A DNA stretch of 8,791 bases from JAZDLC01 sp043802345 (lineage in GTDB: Bacteria > Planctomycetota > B15-G4 > JADJEK01). Numbering within the stretch: position 1 is the first letter of the stretch; every line of letters begins with the position of its first letter. The stretch covers positions 1-8,791 of the forward strand of contig JAZDLC010000406.1 in NCBI GenBank assembly GCA_043802345.1, read 5' to 3'. Positions 6,273-8,791 of the stretch are shown piece by piece. The notes beneath the pieces were generated by a model. It saw only the letters and a program-made list of their open reading frames with translations, did no database searches and was not told the origin of the DNA. The position numbers and the translations under genes are program-made.

Positions 6273-6874
6273 ACAAAGAGAACCATCGTGTACGGGAGGC
6301 CGGGTGCCGCCTCACGCGGCGGCGGCTGTCCGCATTTCTCGACGGCGAGGTGGACCGCGAGACGTCCCGCCAGGTCGGACAGCATCTGCTCCAGTGCGCC
6401 GGCTGCGCGGAGCATCTGGAGTCTCTCTCGGCGGTCTCGGCCGTGGCTCACGAGCTGATGGGAGGGCCGGAGCGCATCGGATCGATCCGGACGCCGCCGC
6501 GGTTCGCGAGCATTGTCCGGCGCCTCTCCGAAAGCAGGCAGCTCCTCCTGGAGGAGGTGCTGAACCATGTAATGGCAAAGAAGCTGTTGCGGCTCCTGGG
6601 AGTTGCTGACTCTTTTGAGCAGGGGGCGGAGACCGAGAGCCTGCTGATCGAACGGGCGCGTTCCCTGGTGCGGGAACTGCGAGGCCTGGATGGTCACGGC
6701 GAGCGGGTGAGGCTGGCCAGTCTGGAGGGACTGCTGGAGGGTGGTTCCTACGAGGATCTGCGGGCCGCGGGTCTGCTGGATCCCCCGCCTCCGCCGGCTC
6801 CGGCCGAGGGGGACGAACAGGCAAGGATGCGGGCCCTGCACTGGGTCCAGGATATTCTGAGGAGCCCGGAGTAA
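6269..6874 (+). CDS. Zinc-finger (ZAS/zf-HC2-type) anti-sigma factor
   Basis: A 201-residue, apparently soluble protein predicted to hold the upstream sigma factor inactive. The N-terminal 50 residues carry the ZAS signature: C13, then H39-x3-C43-x2-C46 (HLLQCAGC) in a helical LTRRRLSAFLDGEVD...VGQHL context. The 26/4/3 spacing of these ligands equals that of C11-H37-C41-C44 in the redox-sensing RsrA, as far as I recall. There is no membrane helix, unlike many ECF anti-sigmas, so a signal would be cytoplasmic or delivered by a partner. The rest (85-170) is helical and of unknown function, with an LLEEVLNHVMAKKLLRLLG amphipathic stretch. A PPPPPAPAEG linker (172-181) and a short C-terminal helix end the protein. 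The ATG lies in an ATGA overlap with the sigma stop. The second sigma gene starts 91 bases downstream, so which factor it binds is not certain. Confidence 0.8.
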   Translation: MNKENHRVREAGCRLTRRRLSAFLDGEVDRETSRQVGQHLLQCAGCAEHLESLSAVSAVAHELMGGPERIGSIRTPPRFASIVRRLSESRQLLLEEVLNHVMAKKLLRLLGVADSFEQGAETESLLIERARSLVRELRGLDGHGERVRLASLEGLLEGGSYEDLRAAGLLDPPPPPAPAEGDEQARMRALHWVQDILRSPE

Positions 6875-6920
6875 CGACACCGGATCCCCGCCTCTCTCCC
6901 CAGAACATTTCAATTTTCCC

Positions 6921-6960
6921 CGGAGCGCCTCCGCGTCTGCAGCGCTCTTGTCCGCGGAGG
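6921..6960 (+). promoter_or_regulatory. Hairpin masking the ribosome binding site of the second sigma gene, with an alternative upstream pairing
   Basis: CCTCCGCG (6928-6935) and CGCGGAGG (6953-6960) form a perfect, all-but-one-GC 8-bp stem over a 17-base loop. The right arm contains the GGAGG Shine-Dalgarno, which sits 5 bases before the ATG at 6966. The left arm can instead pair upstream: CGGAG (6921-6925) with CTCCG (6929-6933) over a 3-base loop, which would free the ribosome site. The two structures are mutually exclusive. This is consistent with translational control, but function is inferred from complementarity alone. Confidence 0.5.
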
Positions 6961-6965
6961 TTCCC

Positions 6966-7574
6966 ATGCAAGAGCCCAGTACCGAGATGGACGCCCTCAT
7001 CGATCGGGCCCGCCACAGGGACAAGGCCGCGATGACCGAGCTGTTCGATGCGTGCAGTCAGAGGCTGCTGGAATCGGTCCGGGCGGAGCTGGGAGAGCGG
7101 GTGCGGCAGAGGCTCGAGTCGCGGGATGTCATGCAGCAGGTCTACCTGGATGCCCTGGGGAGCATCGACCAGTTCGTGGACAGGGGGAACGATGCGTTCT
7201 TCCAGTGGCTCCGCCGCATCGCCGTCAACCGGATCTGCGACGCGGATCGCCGTTCCTTCAGGACGGAGCGCCGGGGAGCGGAACTCAGGGCCGCGGACGT
7301 GGCCGGGCGGACCGCGATGGACATGCTGTTCGCGCAGGTCTCAGGCTCGATCACCTCTCCCAGCGGAGTCGCCGGCCGGGCTGATTCCGTCCAGCGGCTC
7401 AGTCAGGCTCTGGAGAAGTTGGGGGCGGACCAGCAGCAGGCGATCCGACTCAGGTATCTGAGCCAGCTCAGCGTGGCCGAGACCGCGGAGCGGATGGACC
7501 GGTCCGAGAAGGCCGTGAGGAGCCTCTGCGTCCGGGCCCTGATCCAGCTCAGGGAAGTCCTGGGGGAGGACTAG
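6966..7574 (+). CDS. ECF-type RNA polymerase sigma factor
   Basis: A 202-residue factor of normal ECF length. Region 2 spans about 20-95: AAMTELFDACSQRLLESVR, then SRDVMQQVYLDALGSIDQF (52-70) and FFQWLRRIAVNRICDADRR (78-96). Region 4 spans about 149-199, with the HTH SVAETAERMDRSEKAVRSL (169-187) before ALIQLREVL. The ERVRQRLESRDVMQQVY pattern resembles the expanded ECF groups of planctomycetes and related bacteria, as I recall them. The ATG at 6966 is chosen over a TTG at 6948 because GGAGG lies 5 bases before it. That ribosome site is inside a stable inverted repeat, so translation may be restrained. It follows the anti-sigma gene by 91 bases and may share its transcript. No second anti-sigma gene is seen in the window. 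Closely similar region layout but low sequence likeness to the first sigma factor argues against recent duplication. Confidence 0.88.
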   Translation: MQEPSTEMDALIDRARHRDKAAMTELFDACSQRLLESVRAELGERVRQRLESRDVMQQVYLDALGSIDQFVDRGNDAFFQWLRRIAVNRICDADRRSFRTERRGAELRAADVAGRTAMDMLFAQVSGSITSPSGVAGRADSVQRLSQALEKLGADQQQAIRLRYLSQLSVAETAERMDRSEKAVRSLCVRALIQLREVLGED

Positions 7575-7774
7575 GTCCCCGCACCACTTCCTTCAACTTT
7601 CCAGAATCTGGCTCATGCCCGGACGAACTGAAATCGCTGTTTCATGCGGATAGGAGTGAATCAGCAGCCATCGGCGGGGTATCTGGGCACCTTCCCACAC
7701 TACACTGAAGGTCTGGATTCCGCCGGGGATGGAGCTTCCGCCGTCGGCGAGCATTGAAGTTGGAGGATTGGACC
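7575..7774. promoter_or_regulatory. Intergenic region before the secreted DUF3352-like gene
   Basis: This 200-base gap holds a perfect 11-base palindrome CCAGAATCTGG (7601-7611), 24 bases past the sigma stop, and a small stem TGAAA (7629-7633) with TTTCA (7640-7644). No convincing -35/-10 pair, terminator or gene was found. The strong GGAGG ribosome site of the following gene lies at 7762-7766. Confidence 0.3.
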
Positions 7775-8791
7775 ATGGGGATCATGACAAGGTTCGACGG
7801 TACTTCCCGTTCCCGAGCGCGGCGCCTTCTGGCGCCCCTTGCCCTGCTGGGATCCCTGCTGATTCCAGAGGCGCAGGGCGCGGAGAGATTCACGCTGACC
7901 AAGGCCATTCCGGACAGCGTCTTCATGGTCACCGGGGAGCGATTCAATCCGGAGCGGGCGTTCCTGGCTGACAAGTGGGCGGAGGTATACGAGGAGTTCG
8001 CGGCCAGCGGTATCGTAGAGGAGTTGGCGAACCTAGCCCTGTCGAAGATGGGCCAGCAGCTCCAGGCGGAGGCGGAGCGCGTGATGGGGCGCTTCACCGA
8101 GCTGTTCGCAGAGGTGGAATGGGGCGCGATGGGCGCGGGCGAAGTTGCCTTCGCCGAGCGGTTCGGCCCGCAGGACATGACCAGCCCATTCCCAATCATC
8201 GGCTTCCCGGACTACGTGGTGCTGTTCCGGATCGATCCCGACGTGGCGGCGAAGAACTTCGCCGGCATGAGGTCGATTCTCGACGCGCTGGTGGAAGAGA
8301 TCAACGGCGCCGCCGGCATCAGCCTCGCTCTCGACCCGATTTCCCGCAGCGGTGCTGAGATCGTCAGCTTCAACCTGTTCCAGCTCGTTGAAGAGGCTCT
8401 TCCGAGGGAGATTTCCATCGGGCACAGGGAGGATGTCCTGTTCCTGACCATGGGAGCCAGCCTGCGGGACGAGGTGTTGGCGCTGCTTGCCGGCGAGGGT
8501 GACGCCAGGCCGGTCAGCAGAAGCCCCCGCTTCCAGGCCGCCTTCAAGGATCTGCCCGCTCCGGAGGACGGCTTCGAGTACGTGGACATCCAGGCGCTGA
8601 GAGGCAGCCTGGAGGAGATCTTCGAGGGGTTCATGGGCCTGCTCGCCGGCCACGGTCCCGAAGTCCAGGACCGTATTCCCCGCGGGGAACGCAATCCGGA
8701 GGCGGTGCGGCTGAGTCGGGAAGGGTATGCCACTTACGAGGCAGGCGACAACGATCAGGCGCTGCTCCTGACCGCGCAGGCCCACGAGGCC
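7775..8791 (+). CDS. Exported DUF3352-like protein entering a TPR region (3' truncated by window edge)
   Basis: The frame is open from the ATG at 7775 to the window end (339 residues). GGAGG lies 8 bases upstream of the ATG. A signal peptide is visible: basic SRSRARR (11-17), hydrophobic LLAPLALLGSLLI, then PEAQG with likely cleavage near residue 35. The mature region (about 37-300) has the layout of DUF3352-like proteins. These include FTLTKAIPDSVFMVTGER at the start, a central FPDYVVLFRIDPDVAAKNF strand-helix and EISIGHREDVLFLTMG. They also include SRSPRFQAAFKDLP followed by FEYVDIQALRG. The last visible residues (309-339, RLSREGYATYEAGDNDQALLL) look like a first TPR helix pair, suggesting a periplasmic or surface scaffold. 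The molecular role is unknown. Its position just after two sigma genes may mean it belongs to their regulon, which is inference. Confidence 0.75.
   Translation, partial: MGIMTRFDGTSRSRARRLLAPLALLGSLLIPEAQGAERFTLTKAIPDSVFMVTGERFNPERAFLADKWAEVYEEFAASGIVEELANLALSKMGQQLQAEAERVMGRFTELFAEVEWGAMGAGEVAFAERFGPQDMTSPFPIIGFPDYVVLFRIDPDVAAKNFAGMRSILDALVEEINGAAGISLALDPISRSGAEIVSFNLFQLVEEALPREISIGHREDVLFLTMGASLRDEVLALLAGEGDARPVSRSPRFQAAFKDLPAPEDGFEYVDIQALRGSLEEIFEGFMGLLAGHGPEVQDRIPRGERNPEAVRLSREGYATYEAGDNDQALLLTAQAHEA

Noticed and set aside
8033..8785. A 250-codon minus-strand frame opposite the exported protein
   Set aside because: High GC keeps the antisense frame open; the plus-strand frame has a signal peptide, a strong ribosome site and domain-like structure.
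1..8791. CRISPR array, insertion sequence or phage cargo
   Set aside because: There are no regularly spaced repeats, no transposase or integrase motifs, and the base composition is even throughout.

Overview
This is a high-GC bacterial chromosomal window with dense, mostly short-spaced genes and several strong GGAGG-type ribosome binding sites. I see no insertion sequence, phage gene, CRISPR array, tRNA or rRNA. The sigma-factor style (an ECF protein with a planctomycete-like region 2), a PolB-like 3'-5' exonuclease and a secreted DUF3352-like protein suggest Planctomycetota or another uncultivated high-GC, probably diderm, lineage. The taxonomic guess is an inference of modest confidence. 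An outer membrane is suggested by the MCE/PqiA pair together with a lipoprotein.

Layout. (1) Positions 1-75 hold the lysine-rich tail of a gene that starts outside the window. (2) 283-1002 (+) is a DEDDy 3'-5' exonuclease. (3) Converging on it is a minus-strand pair: a two-CBS-domain protein (1556-2053) followed by a Nudix hydrolase (1158-1550, probably a GTG start). The 155-base convergent gap holds a palindromic, repeat-like hairpin. (4) 2350-5361 (+) is a tight four-gene operon: lipoprotein, PqiA-like membrane protein with two CxxC motifs, PqiB-like protein with two MCE domains and an unusual C-terminal domain, and a 95-residue Cys/His-rich protein. It looks like an envelope lipid-trafficking operon with non-standard order and parts. 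(5) 5472-7574 (+) is a regulatory cassette: a sigma-70/ECF-like factor with a long N-terminal extension, a translationally coupled zinc-finger (ZAS/zf-HC2) anti-sigma factor, then a second, typical ECF sigma factor. The Shine-Dalgarno of the second factor sits inside a GC-rich hairpin. (6) 7775 to the window end (+) is an exported DUF3352-like protein entering a TPR region, cut off by the edge.

The most interesting parts are the sigma/anti-sigma/sigma cassette with its candidate RNA switch, and the MCE operon, whose PqiB-like protein appears fused to a degenerate protease-like fold. Both are hypotheses from reading motifs; no searches were run.
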